Source: Cytophagales bacterium (GTDB taxonomy: Bacteria; Bacteroidota; Bacteroidia; Cytophagales; Microscillaceae). Taken from it: a stretch of 58,132 nucleotides of DNA. Both the position numbers and the translations under genes were made by a program. Position 1 is the first letter of the stretch. Each line of letters opens with the position of its first letter. The DNA lies in contig JAAFJG010000026.1 of the NCBI GenBank assembly GCA_013298075.1, positions 1 to 58,132 on the forward strand. The letters run 5' to 3'. Shown piece by piece: positions 9,735 to 17,972 of this stretch. The notes under the pieces were generated by a model that did not search any database, was not told where the DNA came from, and worked only from the letters and a program-made list of their open reading frames with translations.

Positions 9735-11123
9735 ATGAAAAAAATAAATTTTTATATAGTAATTTTGACTCTCTTATTTGTATTTACAAAATGTAATTAT
9801 AAATTAGACGAACCCGTTCCACAACAAAGCTTTACGGTAGATATTGCATTTAATACACCAGAAGGTGCGCAAAATGCAATCATTGGAGTATACGGTATCA
9901 TCGCAGGTTCTACTTTGTATGGTGAAAGTATACAAATGGCTTCTGATTTGATGGGCGCAAGTGATGATTTTAATTGGAGAGGAACATTTTTTGCACAACG
10001 TGACTTACGTAATAAAAATATGGTATCTGATAATGGGATAGCAACGAATACTTGGATTACCGCTTATAGAGCAATCAATGCTTCTAATAGTGTATTAGAA
10101 AAACTTGATGTAATTACAAACCCCACTGATAAAAATACGGCAAGAGGTGAATTATTATTTTTGAGAGCATTATGTCATTTTGATTTAGTTAGATTATATG
10201 CACAACCTTGGGACGCAGCAGGAACAAATACAGGTCTGGGCGTGCCTCTTATGTTGGTAGCGAATAATTTTAATAAAGTTTCAAGAAACTCAATAGCAGA
10301 AGTATATGCACAAGTGATTCAAGATTTGCAAAATGCTGAGTCATTATTACCTGCAACTAATAATAACAGAGCCACTTCTTTTGCCGCAAAAGCATTATTA
10401 GCACGTGTATATTTACAACAAGGAAACTATACACAAGCGTTAGCAAAAGCAAATGATGTTATCTCAAATGGTAGTTATACATTAGGAAGCACCGTAAATG
10501 CTGTGTTTGATGGAAACAATACGCCAGAAGCAATATTTGAAATACAACAAACTTCTGTCAATAATGCAGGACAAACCAATTCAGGATTAGCTACTTTTTA
10601 TTCTAATCAAAATGGTATAGGACGAGGTGATATCGAAATTAGAGCCGAGCATTTGGCTTTATACACTATGGCTGACGCAAGACTTACTGAATTATTTTAT
10701 GTAGGAACAGGAAATAAACCGGGCGAACAAGCGTGTGGAAAATGGAAAAGTCCTGTCAAAAATTATAACATTATTCGTTTGGCTGAAATGTATTTAATTC
10801 GTGCTGAAGCGAATTTTAGAAATAGTACTTCTACAGGGGCAACACCTTTGGCTGATATTAATAGAATTCGTAACAGAGCAGGTTTAACTAATTTAGCTAC
10901 TGTAACTCTCAATAATATTTTATTAGAACGTCGTGTAGAGTTATGTTTTGAAGGACATAGATTGCACGACTTGAAAAGATTAAAACAAAATATTGTTATT
11001 TTGAATGGTACAACTACTGTGATTACTACCACTTTTCCATACAATTCTCCTAAAGCAGTTTTACCAATTCCTTTAAGAGAAATAAATGTAAATTCTAATT
11101 TAGTACAAAATCCTGGTTATTAG
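9735..11123 (+). CDS. SusD/RagB family nutrient-binding lipoprotein
   Basis: A 462-residue surface lipoprotein that caps the SusC barrel. The signal peptide runs MKKINFYIVILTLLFVF with lipobox TKC, so the mature protein starts at Cys20. The SusD N-terminal region follows (EGAQNAIIGVYGIIAGS), then LFLRALCHFDLVRLYAQPW, a classic SusD TPR segment. The RagB C-terminal block is present as IIRLAEMYLIRAEANFR, then INRIRNRAGLTNL and ILLERRVELCFEGHRLHDLKR. It is co-transcribed with the upstream SusC gene and closed by a strong terminator. Ligand unknown. Confidence 0.95.
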   Translation: MKKINFYIVILTLLFVFTKCNYKLDEPVPQQSFTVDIAFNTPEGAQNAIIGVYGIIAGSTLYGESIQMASDLMGASDDFNWRGTFFAQRDLRNKNMVSDNGIATNTWITAYRAINASNSVLEKLDVITNPTDKNTARGELLFLRALCHFDLVRLYAQPWDAAGTNTGLGVPLMLVANNFNKVSRNSIAEVYAQVIQDLQNAESLLPATNNNRATSFAAKALLARVYLQQGNYTQALAKANDVISNGSYTLGSTVNAVFDGNNTPEAIFEIQQTSVNNAGQTNSGLATFYSNQNGIGRGDIEIRAEHLALYTMADARLTELFYVGTGNKPGEQACGKWKSPVKNYNIIRLAEMYLIRAEANFRNSTSTGATPLADINRIRNRAGLTNLATVTLNNILLERRVELCFEGHRLHDLKRLKQNIVILNGTTTVITTTFPYNSPKAVLPIPLREINVNSNLVQNPGY

Positions 11124-11158
11124 TATTATTCGTTTTTTTATTTTATTCTCAATAAAAC

Positions 11159-11203
11159 AAAAACTACTTAAAGAAAAATTAAAAAATCTTTGAGTAGTTT
11201 TTT
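11159..11203 (+). terminator. Rho-independent terminator after susD
   Basis: Stem AAAAACTACTTAAAGA pairs with TCTTTGAGTAGTTTTTT around a short A-rich loop and is followed by a T-rich run. It separates the SusCD pair from the TetR gene. Confidence 0.85.
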
Positions 11204-11304
11204 ATTTTTGGTTATTTCGATATTTCTCTCATCAATTTTTATGATATTCTCGGAAAAAAATACTTCTCAAAAAATCCAAAGTAAATATTTTATTTTTAAA
11301 GACT

Positions 11305-11336
11305 TTTGTAATACTGAACTATTTTGACTACATTTG
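11305..11336 (+). promoter_or_regulatory. Bacteroidota sigma-A promoter for the TetR gene
   Basis: TTTG at 11305-11308, 20 bp spacer, then TACATTTG at 11329-11336. This fits the Bacteroidota -33/-7 consensus TTTG-N(17-20)-TANNTTTG. The gene starts 50 bp downstream. Confidence 0.75.
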
Positions 11337-11386
11337 CGTTCCAATACTAATTCATCATCAGAATTCTAACTTATTTACAAAAAGAT

Positions 11387-12025
11387 ATGGGTGTTATAGA
11401 AAGAAAAGAACGCGAAAAAATTGAACGTAGAAATGCAATTATTGAAGCCGCAGAAAGAATTTTTTTTAAAATAGGGATAGAAAATGCTTCTATGGAACAA
11501 GTCGCACAAGAAGCTGAATTGAGTAAAGGAACACTGTATTTATACTTTAAAAGTAAAGAAGATTTATATCGTTCTATTATTATCAAAGGTTTTATTATAC
11601 TCAAAAGACAACTCAAAGAAAGTATTAACGCCGCAGAAACAGGCTTTCAAAACGTAAAAAATATATCGCAAGCCTATATCAAATTTTCACATATTCACAC
11701 AGGTTATTTTGATGCTATTTTACATTATCAAAATGATTTATTCACCACAAAAGATAGAGAACCCGAACAAGTAAAATCTTTAGAAAGTGGTAATGCAGTG
11801 ATTGGTGTGTTGATTCATGAACTCGAAAAAGGTATTTTAGACCAAAGTATTGATGTAAGTATTCGCCCAATCGAAACTGCTTTTGTCCTTTGGAGTCAAT
11901 TAACAGGGCTTTTGCAAGTAATTCAAAGAAAAATGAAAATTATTGCTTATCATTATAAAATTAAACAAATTGATTTATTCGAAAATTATTTTGATTTATT
12001 AGAAAAGTCTTTGAAAAATAAATAG
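11387..12025 (+). CDS. TetR/AcrR family transcriptional regulator
   Basis: A 212-residue one-component repressor. The N-terminal TetR DNA-binding domain spans residues 10-60: RRNAIIEAAERIFFKIGIEN, then the helix-turn-helix MEQVAQEAELSKGTLYLYF and KSKEDLYR. The C-terminal half is a poorly conserved all-helical ligand and dimer domain. It has its own promoter and is cut off from susD by a terminator, so it is not part of the SusCD operon. It might still regulate nearby genes, but no operator is obvious. Effector unknown. Confidence 0.9.
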   Translation: MGVIERKEREKIERRNAIIEAAERIFFKIGIENASMEQVAQEAELSKGTLYLYFKSKEDLYRSIIIKGFIILKRQLKESINAAETGFQNVKNISQAYIKFSHIHTGYFDAILHYQNDLFTTKDREPEQVKSLESGNAVIGVLIHELEKGILDQSIDVSIRPIETAFVLWSQLTGLLQVIQRKMKIIAYHYKIKQIDLFENYFDLLEKSLKNK

Positions 12026-12154
12026 CTATCCAATCTTTCCATTTTATTGGTTTTCTTCAAATTGTTCTAAAATATATTTTACAAAACATTTTATTTTAAA
12101 AAAAAGGCTTTATTTTTGTTACATAATATTACGAATCTTATTACTTCAATAAAA

Positions 12155-13834
12155 ATGAAAAAGTATTGGCGAATTATTGGTGGCGTAGCCTTCTTTATGT
12201 GGTTGTCAGGAAATGAAATTTATGGGCAAATGGCTGACCCACAAATTGCAAATCTACAACAGACGCTATCTATTACTACAAACGTGAGCGAAAAAGTAAA
12301 GGTTTTGAACGAACTCTCGAAAAGATTGAACGAAGTAAACCCACGCGAAGCACGTAAATATGCTGATGAAGCTTTTAAATTAGCAGGAAAAACCGAAAAT
12401 AAAAACGGAGAAACTTTGAGTCTCGTAAGAATGGCACAAGCCGATTATTATTTAGGAAATTATGATTTATCGAAGGCTTATTTCTTAAATGCTATTGATT
12501 TGTACCAAAATACAGGCAATAAAATAGGAGAAGTAGAAGCACTGAGAGGAGTCTGTGATGTATTTTCAGCCTTAGCAAGAAATTATAAACTCAAAAATGA
12601 CGATAGAAATGCAGAACAATATGCAAATTTCTACCAAATTTATCTTAAAAAATATGAAACGGCTACCGAAGGATTAGCAGAAAAAAAATTGACAGCATCA
12701 ATCGACACAAAAAAAGAAAATAACAAAAAAGAAATCACCGAAAGTAATACTGAAAATAATAGCAAAAACGAATTATCAACCGAAGAAAAAAAGAAAATTC
12801 TTGATGAAATTAAGCATACCGAAATCCCAACAGAAATCGAAACGATGACTTTAATTCAAAAAGAAACAGAAATTAAACATTTAAGACGCGAAAAAAATAA
12901 AAAAGATAAACAAATTACTTATTTAATCGAAGAAAATTTGACCAAAGATGATGTATTAGACAAACAACGCCAAACAATGTATGCTTGGATTTTTGGTTTG
13001 AGTGGTATATTGTTAGCAAGTGGCGTGTATATTTTTGGATATTGGAGAAGTAAAAATAAAGGCGATTCTCAAAAAAATAATACAACAAACTTGCACGAAA
13101 AACTAAATCGTCAAGAAGTTATTTTGAGAGAAAAAGAAGATATTTTAAAGAAAAAAGAAAACGAATTGGCACAAGCGTTCTTAAAAATTGATGAAACAAA
13201 ATTGGAAACAAACACGCTTTATCAATTATTAGGCAATGAAATGCAACCACAAGTCGCTTCTATGAGTGCTATTGCGGATATGGAAAATCCAAGTGTGCCA
13301 CTTTTAAGACAACAAGCAAAACGTTTGAGTACATTAATCAACTCAACTGTGGCGGTTGGACAATGGGAAAGACAAAAAAATGCTATTTCTTTGAGCAGAA
13401 AACCTGTGAAAGAAGTTGCAGATAAAGCAATCAGTAATTATTCTGAGTTATTGGCACAAAAACAATTAACAGCAGAAAATCGTATTTCTGAAAATTTATT
13501 GGCACAAATGCAAGCAGACGTTACTTTGAATATTTTTACAAATTTATTAGATAATGCTTTGCGTTATGCTCCTAAAAATAGTAAAATTATCATTGAAGCA
13601 GAAACAATCGCAGAAAAAGAAGGTGAATTTATCAAAATTTCGCAAACTGATATAGGAAAACATATTCCTACGAATAGCCAAAAAAGTACGTTTGGAAAAA
13701 TTCCTTCTACTGAAGGACGACCTTCGGCTTGGGGTTTGGTTTATGTAAAATTATTGGTAGAAGCACAAGGCGGAAACGTAAATGTAGATTCTTCTGAACG
13801 TGAAACTGTGTTTGGATTTACTTTAAAAGCATAA
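12155..13834 (+). CDS. TPR-containing sensor protein with degenerate histidine kinase core
   Basis: 559 residues from the ATG at 12155; a TTG 39 bp upstream was discarded because MKKYWRIIGGVAFFMW gives a proper signal sequence. After the signal peptide come TPR-like helices (residues 30-140), a charged linker and a membrane helix near residues 275-297 (WIFGLSGILLASGVYIFGYW). A coiled coil and a kinase-like region follow. The region where the phospho-accepting His should be (YQLLGNEMQPQVASMSAI, near residue 360) has no His. The ATPase N-box NLLDNALRYAPKNS near 462 is kept, but the G1 motif DxGxG is reduced to TDIGKHIP. It may be a signalling pseudokinase, or bind ATP without phosphotransfer. 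No response regulator is adjacent. Confidence 0.75.
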   Translation: MKKYWRIIGGVAFFMWLSGNEIYGQMADPQIANLQQTLSITTNVSEKVKVLNELSKRLNEVNPREARKYADEAFKLAGKTENKNGETLSLVRMAQADYYLGNYDLSKAYFLNAIDLYQNTGNKIGEVEALRGVCDVFSALARNYKLKNDDRNAEQYANFYQIYLKKYETATEGLAEKKLTASIDTKKENNKKEITESNTENNSKNELSTEEKKKILDEIKHTEIPTEIETMTLIQKETEIKHLRREKNKKDKQITYLIEENLTKDDVLDKQRQTMYAWIFGLSGILLASGVYIFGYWRSKNKGDSQKNNTTNLHEKLNRQEVILREKEDILKKKENELAQAFLKIDETKLETNTLYQLLGNEMQPQVASMSAIADMENPSVPLLRQQAKRLSTLINSTVAVGQWERQKNAISLSRKPVKEVADKAISNYSELLAQKQLTAENRISENLLAQMQADVTLNIFTNLLDNALRYAPKNSKIIIEAETIAEKEGEFIKISQTDIGKHIPTNSQKSTFGKIPSTEGRPSAWGLVYVKLLVEAQGGNVNVDSSERETVFGFTLKA

Positions 13835-13853
13835 AAATATTTTAATTTTCATA

Positions 13854-13889
13854 AAAAAAGTTCTTTATTGCAAAATAAAGAACTTTTTT
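13854..13889. terminator. Bidirectional terminator between convergent genes
   Basis: AAAAAAGTTCTTTATT pairs with AATAAAGAACTTTTTT around a short loop, giving T-runs on both strands. It lies between the TPR kinase-like gene (+) and the ferredoxin gene (-). Confidence 0.88.
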
Positions 13890-13900
13890 CGTAAATATAT

Positions 13901-14254
13901 CTAAGCAACTACAGCGTGTAACCAAGCTTGTTTGCCTAATAATTCTTCTTCTGATTCTCTATAATCAGGGTCATCAACACAACAATCAACAGGACAAACC
14001 GCCGCACATTGTGGCTCTTCGTGAAAACCCATACATTCCGTACATTTTCCTGAAACGATATAATAAAATTCATCAGAATAAGGGTCTTGTTTTTCTACAG
14101 CAGAAATATCTTTTCCGTCTTCTAATGTGATGCTGGTTAGTTTTGTTCCACCAGCCCAAGTCCAATCTACGCCACCTTCATAAATAGCAGTGTTTGGACA
14201 TTCGGGTTCGCAAGCGCCACAGTTAATGCACTCGTCAGTTATCATAATAGCCAT
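13901..14254 (-). CDS. 2[4Fe-4S] ferredoxin, 4Fe-4S dicluster protein
   Basis: A 117-residue electron carrier. The first cluster motif is [12 protein letters not shown] at residues 9-20. The second cluster region is [18 protein letters not shown] followed by VDCC, with the extended Cys spacing of the YfhL/Alvin-type ferredoxins that bind two [4Fe-4S] clusters. Length and the tail after the second cluster suit this family. No dedicated reductase or oxidoreductase lies next to it, so its partner is unknown. The start at 14254 is supported by an unusually good Shine-Dalgarno sequence six bases upstream. Confidence 0.92.
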   Translation of the reverse strand: MAIMITDECINCGACEPECPNTAIYEGGVDWTWAGGTKLTSITLEDGKDISAVEKQDPYSDEFYYIVSGKCTECMGFHEEPQCAAVCPVDCCVDDPDYRESEEELLGKQAWLHAVVA

Positions 14255-14295
14255 TTTTAGCCTCCTTTGTTTTTAGCCTCCTGATTTTGGAGGAA
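14255..14295 (-). promoter_or_regulatory. Strong and duplicated Shine-Dalgarno leader of the ferredoxin gene
   Basis: Read on the minus strand, AAAGGAGG (14261-14268) lies 6 nt before the ATG. A second GGAGGCTAAAAA copy lies just upstream (about 14270-14281), and an upstream CCTCC (about 14289-14293) can pair with the distal GGAGG. Such a perfect ribosome-binding site is unusual here: no other gene in the window has a comparable one. Confidence 0.7.
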
Positions 14296-14405
14296 TAAAT
14301 TGTGAGAATTTATGAATAAAAAAATTATTCACCTGCAAAGATAAACATTTTTATTGTCAAGTTTGTTTCAAAATCTGTTTTATTTTGTTATTTAGAATAA
14401 AAATA

Positions 14406-14440
14406 AAAATGCACAGAGAAATATTTTCTGTGCATTTTTG
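14406..14440 (-). terminator. Terminator after the small lipoprotein gene
   Basis: AAAAATGCACAGA pairs with TCTGTGCATTTTT around a 9-nt loop, just past the stop codon of the minus-strand gene ending at 14472. It is symmetric enough to work both ways. Confidence 0.82.
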
Positions 14441-14471
14441 TTTATTTATTTTATCTATTTTACCAATTATT

Positions 14472-14999
14472 TTATAATTGTTTCACCGTTATTTCAGATG
14501 TTTCTATTTCATTACTCAAATTTGATGCTCTGTCATAGATTTTAATTTTAAATTTTAAAATTGTATTCGCAGCAAAAGAAGATTGACTAAAATTAATATT
14601 TCGAGTCAAAGTTCCCTCTAATGGATTTTTTCTACCTCTATCTTCCAAACGTGGAAAACGTGCATCATACGTAAAACTCGGATTAGGCAAAGGCAAAGGA
14701 TTGAAAACTGAACCATTTTTAACCAAAACGCTTACTTTATAATTAAAATAATAAAGTTGTCCATTTCTAAAAAGTCCCAAAGTATCTCCTTGGTCAAGTC
14801 CCAAATCGCCATCACCATCTTGAAATTTTAGCGTAATAATTAAACTATCAGATTTTGCGGTTGTGATTGCATTGATAATTGTAAATTTTTGAATAGCCAC
14901 AAAAGAAATATTAGGCACTTTAGAAAAATCAGGTTTTGAATAACAACCTCCTAATAAAGTTACCAAGAATATAAAACTAAAAAAAACTATTTTTTTCAT
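14472..14999 (-). CDS. Small putative lipoprotein, function unknown
   Basis: 175 residues. A lipoprotein signal peptide (MKKIVFFSFIFLVTLLGGC) places the acylated Cys at residue 19. The mature part is beta-rich. It contains FQDGDGDLGLDQGDTLG, an acidic Gly-Asp loop reminiscent of calcium-binding or immunoglobulin-like beta-sandwich domains that is common in Bacteroidota lipoproteins of this size. The start ATG at 14999 gives a canonical signal peptide. It sits between ferredoxin and purN on the same strand with a terminator behind it. I recognise no specific family and offer no function beyond an outer-membrane or periplasmic location. Confidence 0.7.
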   Translation of the reverse strand: MKKIVFFSFIFLVTLLGGCYSKPDFSKVPNISFVAIQKFTIINAITTAKSDSLIITLKFQDGDGDLGLDQGDTLGLFRNGQLYYFNYKVSVLVKNGSVFNPLPLPNPSFTYDARFPRLEDRGRKNPLEGTLTRNINFSQSSFAANTILKFKIKIYDRASNLSNEIETSEITVKQL

Positions 15000-15061
15000 A
15001 TTTTTTTGCTTAATTGATGTAATTTCTTTTATGTTGATAACGATATTTTTTCTTTTTTATT

Positions 15062-15748
15062 TTAAAAATTAAACTTTTTACGAGAGGAATCACCCGCATT
15101 TGGATTAGTAATTTCCGATGAATTATAAAAATCAAAACTATCTATATTTGTAAATATACTCGAAATTCCGAGTTGACGAGATACATCATCTATCACACGC
15201 GGATAATGTATATGCTCCAATGCGTGTATTCTTGCTGCTAAAGTTTCTACGGTATCGTCTTCAAGTACTTCACATTTGATTTGCTCAATAATCATACCTT
15301 CATCATATTTTTCATCTACGGAATGGATAGTAATACCACTTTCTTTTTCTTTATTTGCCAATACTGCTTCGTGTACGTGGCTTCCGTACATACCTTTTCC
15401 GCCATATTTGGGCAATAAAGATGGGTGCAAATTCAAAATTCTGCGCGAAGGCAACGCATTAATAATATTTGCGGGCAAAAGCCAATTAAAACCAGCCAAA
15501 GCAATAGAATAAATTTTATGTTCTCTTAATAAAACCCAAACTCTATCCGTTTCGTATAAATCTTTTTTATCAAAAACAAAAGTAGGAATGTGTGGATATT
15601 TTTTCATTCTTTCTAATACGTATGCGTCTTTTTTGTTGCATAGCACAAGTTTAATATTTGTGCCATCTCGCTCTTTGCCTTCAAATTTTTGAATAATAGC
15701 CTCAGCATTTGAGCCATTTCCTGAAGCAAATATTGCCCAACTTATCAT
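15062..15748 (-). CDS. purN: Phosphoribosylglycinamide formyltransferase
   Basis: GAR transformylase, the third step of purine synthesis, moving formyl from 10-formyltetrahydrofolate to glycinamide ribonucleotide in the cytoplasm. The phosphate-binding start SWAIFASGNGSNAEAII is present. The catalytic region LNLHPSLLPKYGGKGMYG carries the Asn-x-His pair, and the folate-site Asp is in SVDEKYDEGMII. The protein is 228 residues against about 190-210 for most PurN, because of a C-terminal tail (after DVSRQLGI) rich in Ser, Asn and Phe. That tail is not part of the fold and may be lineage-specific. No other purine gene is linked. Confidence 0.92.
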   Translation of the reverse strand: MISWAIFASGNGSNAEAIIQKFEGKERDGTNIKLVLCNKKDAYVLERMKKYPHIPTFVFDKKDLYETDRVWVLLREHKIYSIALAGFNWLLPANIINALPSRRILNLHPSLLPKYGGKGMYGSHVHEAVLANKEKESGITIHSVDEKYDEGMIIEQIKCEVLEDDTVETLAARIHALEHIHYPRVIDDVSRQLGISSIFTNIDSFDFYNSSEITNPNAGDSSRKKFNF

Positions 15749-15881
15749 AATAGTAGAAATTTAAGATGAATGTTATAAAATCTATCAATAAAAAATGATT
15801 TGCAAATCTAATTATAAATATTTCGAAAAGCAATTTTTTTTGATTAAAAAATATTTTTAAGCGTATTTTTAAAGATTTTTT

Positions 15882-16577
15882 TTACTTTATCTTTTCGAAT
15901 ATATCTTTCATCATTTCCATTTGTGCTTTTTGAATTTTGATGAGTTCTTGTTGTTGATTGATGATAAGATGGTCTATTTTTTCGTGTAAAATTCTGATTT
16001 CTAATTCTGATTTTAGGTTAATCATATAATCTTTTTTTGCTCGTTCTCTGTCTTTTTCTTCTTGTCTATTTTGGCTCATCATAATCACAGGTGCTTGCAA
16101 AGCCGCAATACAGGACAAAATCAAATTTAACAAAATAAAAGGATATGGGTCAAAACCTTGATTATTGAATACAAAAATATTTATCAAAATCCAAGTCCAT
16201 AAAAATGACATAAAAGTAATAATAAACGTCCAACTTCCGCCAAAAGTGGCTACTTTATCAGCCAATCTTTGCCCAAAAGTTGAAGGCGTATTTTCTTTTT
16301 CGTCCTCGATTTTATTGGTCAATGTTGTTTTATTTTCGAATGAATTTAAAACAATATTTTCTAAATCTGATAATTCTCCAATTTCTTTCATCAAATAATT
16401 AGCCATATATTTACTTTTATAAATATTTAGTTCGGCAGATGATAAACAACTATTTTCTTGAAACGTTTTACAATCTTTTTGAATTAATGCTAAGATAGAT
16501 TGTTGGATAGAAGTTCCTTGTACTTTATCCTGAACAGGAAACTCTAAATTTGATAAATCACTGATGAAAGTTTCCAT
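15882..16577 (-). CDS. DUF1003 membrane protein
   Basis: A cytoplasmic-membrane protein of the DUF1003 family. The central region LADKVATFGGSWTFI begins the domain and is followed by two membrane helices (FMSFLWTWILINIFVF and FILLNLILSCIAALQAPVIM). The family signature SQNRQEEKDRERAKKDY comes next, then a coiled-coil tail of repeated Glu, Gln and Lys. The function of DUF1003 is not established. The ATG at 16577 (METFISDLSNLEF) is preferred. A further ATG at 16625 is in frame but falls inside the end of a miniature repeat element, so the extra 16 residues (MNQKNQSSFTLYISKK) may be non-native. Confidence 0.82.
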   Translation of the reverse strand: METFISDLSNLEFPVQDKVQGTSIQQSILALIQKDCKTFQENSCLSSAELNIYKSKYMANYLMKEIGELSDLENIVLNSFENKTTLTNKIEDEKENTPSTFGQRLADKVATFGGSWTFIITFMSFLWTWILINIFVFNNQGFDPYPFILLNLILSCIAALQAPVIMMSQNRQEEKDRERAKKDYMINLKSELEIRILHEKIDHLIINQQQELIKIQKAQMEMMKDIFEKIK

Positions 16578-16618
16578 TTTTTTTGAAATATAAAGTGTAA
16601 ATGATGATTGATTTTTTT

Positions 16619-16833
16619 GGTTCATAGGAAATTATTGCGGATTTAATTTTATTCTACTATAAATAGCCATTTATTTTGAAAATATAGAAAAATATCAATT
16701 TGAAAAATATAGAGATTTTGGCTAAAGCCAACGATTGAATTATATATTATCCTCCAGATAAATCTGGAGGCAATTCAAGAAATACATTTCAAAAAAACCA
16801 TTTTCTATTTTTCGCACAAATTTCCTAAGAACC
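16619..16833. mobile_element. Family A miniature inverted-repeat element, full length
   Basis: A 215-bp element. The left end GGTTCATAGGAAATTATTGC (16619-) and right end CGCACAAATTTCCTAAGAAC (16813-16833) are inverted repeats, 18 of 21 bases. The inside holds GGCTAAAGCC and the hairpin CCTCCAGATAAATCTGGAGG. No protein is encoded. Partial or full relatives are at 2636, 24472, 25412, 28193, 36647 and 49444. Confidence 0.85.
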
Positions 16834-16860
16834 ATTTTTTTTATTTTGTTGGTTTTAGTT

Positions 16861-17493
16861 TTATATTTCTTTTATTTTTCGTATCAAAAAAAGTCCATCT
16901 CTCAAAGGTAAAAATATTTTTTCTACTCGAGTATCATTTTTGATAGTTTCATTAAAAATTCGAATCGCATTTGTTTTTTTATCTTTGGCATTTTCATCTA
17001 TCAATTTGCCGTCCCACCAAACATTATCCGCCAAAATAACTCCGCCTATTTTTATTTTGGGGAATATTTTTTCATAATAGAACAAATAATTTTCTTTGTC
17101 TGCATCAATAAAAACCAAATCCCATTTTTTATCAATATTTGTAATTATATTTTGTGCTTGCCCGATGTGCAAATGAATTTGAGTAGCATAATTACTTTCT
17201 TGAAAATATTTTTTAAGTCTTGATGCCAATTCTTCATTGCCTTCTATTGTATGCAATTCTCCCTCTTTTTGCAAACCTTCAGCCAAACATAAAGCAGAAT
17301 ATCCTGTAAAAGAGCCAATTTCTAAAATATAATTTGGTTTTATTAATTGACTTATCATCGCCAATAATCGACCTTGCAAATGTCCTGATAACATTCGAGG
17401 TTTTAGGACTTCGAGATGCGTCTCACGATTTATTTTGAGTAATAATTCATTTCCCTGCGTGGTATGTAGGAGTGCGTATTCTTCAATATTCAT
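16861..17493 (-). CDS. SAM-dependent O-methyltransferase, caffeoyl-CoA/catechol type
   Basis: A 210-residue class I methyltransferase of the O-methyltransferase family 3. The SAM loop is in ILEIGSFTGYSALCLAEGL, followed by LHTIEGNEELASRLKKYF. The metal-binding segment WDLVFIDADKENYLFYYE contains the conserved Asp residues. GGVILADNVWWDGKLID is the family motif that holds the divalent metal. It is 23 bp downstream of ridA in the glmS gene row and probably the last gene of that operon. In bacteria the family often methylates small catechol-like metabolites; the substrate here is unknown. Confidence 0.9.
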   Translation of the reverse strand: MNIEEYALLHTTQGNELLLKINRETHLEVLKPRMLSGHLQGRLLAMISQLIKPNYILEIGSFTGYSALCLAEGLQKEGELHTIEGNEELASRLKKYFQESNYATQIHLHIGQAQNIITNIDKKWDLVFIDADKENYLFYYEKIFPKIKIGGVILADNVWWDGKLIDENAKDKKTNAIRIFNETIKNDTRVEKIFLPLRDGLFLIRKIKEI

Positions 17494-17516
17494 TTGTTTT
17501 GATTGATTTTACTATT

Positions 17517-17891
17517 TTATTTTCCTGCTATACACGAAATTTCAATATTGACATCTTTAGGCAAACGACTTACTTCTACGGTTTCTCTTGCAGGTGGATT
17601 GAGGTGAAAATAACTACCATATACTTGATTAACGGCTTGAAAATCATTGAAATTTTTTAAGAAAATAGTACATTTTAAAACATCATCAAAAGAAAAACCT
17701 GCTTGATTGAGTATCAAACCAAGATTTTTCATTACTTGATGCGTTTCTGTTTCGATATTTTCTTGATGCAAATTTCCTTTATCATCTAAAGCAATTTGTC
17801 CCGAAACAAATAATAAATTGCCTAATAAAGTGGCTTGACTATAAGGTCCGATGGGAGTAGGTGCATTCGCATTTAAAATAATTTCTTTCAT
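17517..17891 (-). CDS. ridA: RidA family enamine/imine deaminase
   Basis: A 124-residue trimeric Rid protein that hydrolyses reactive 2-aminoacrylate and similar enamines from PLP enzymes, protecting them from damage. The start MKEIILNANAPTPIGPYSQA at 17891 is the usual RidA N-terminus; an upstream in-frame ATG at 17960 would add 23 unrelated hydrophobic residues and was rejected. Family blocks are LLFVSGQIALD, VLKCTIFLKNFNDF and PPARETVEVSRLPKDVNIEI, which holds the substrate-binding Arg. It lies downstream of glmS and upstream of the O-methyltransferase on the same strand. Confidence 0.93.
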   Translation of the reverse strand: MKEIILNANAPTPIGPYSQATLLGNLLFVSGQIALDDKGNLHQENIETETHQVMKNLGLILNQAGFSFDDVLKCTIFLKNFNDFQAVNQVYGSYFHLNPPARETVEVSRLPKDVNIEISCIAGK

Positions 17892-17972
17892 ATTTTTAGG
17901 ATTTTTATTTAAAAAAATATGGATAATCTGATATAAAAACATCAAAAAATCCATATTCAACTTATATTTTTT

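Noticed and set aside
12116-12154. TTG start for the kinase-like gene
   Set aside because: The ATG at 12155 gives a clear signal sequence (MKKYWRIIGGVAFFMW), while the upstream extension has none.
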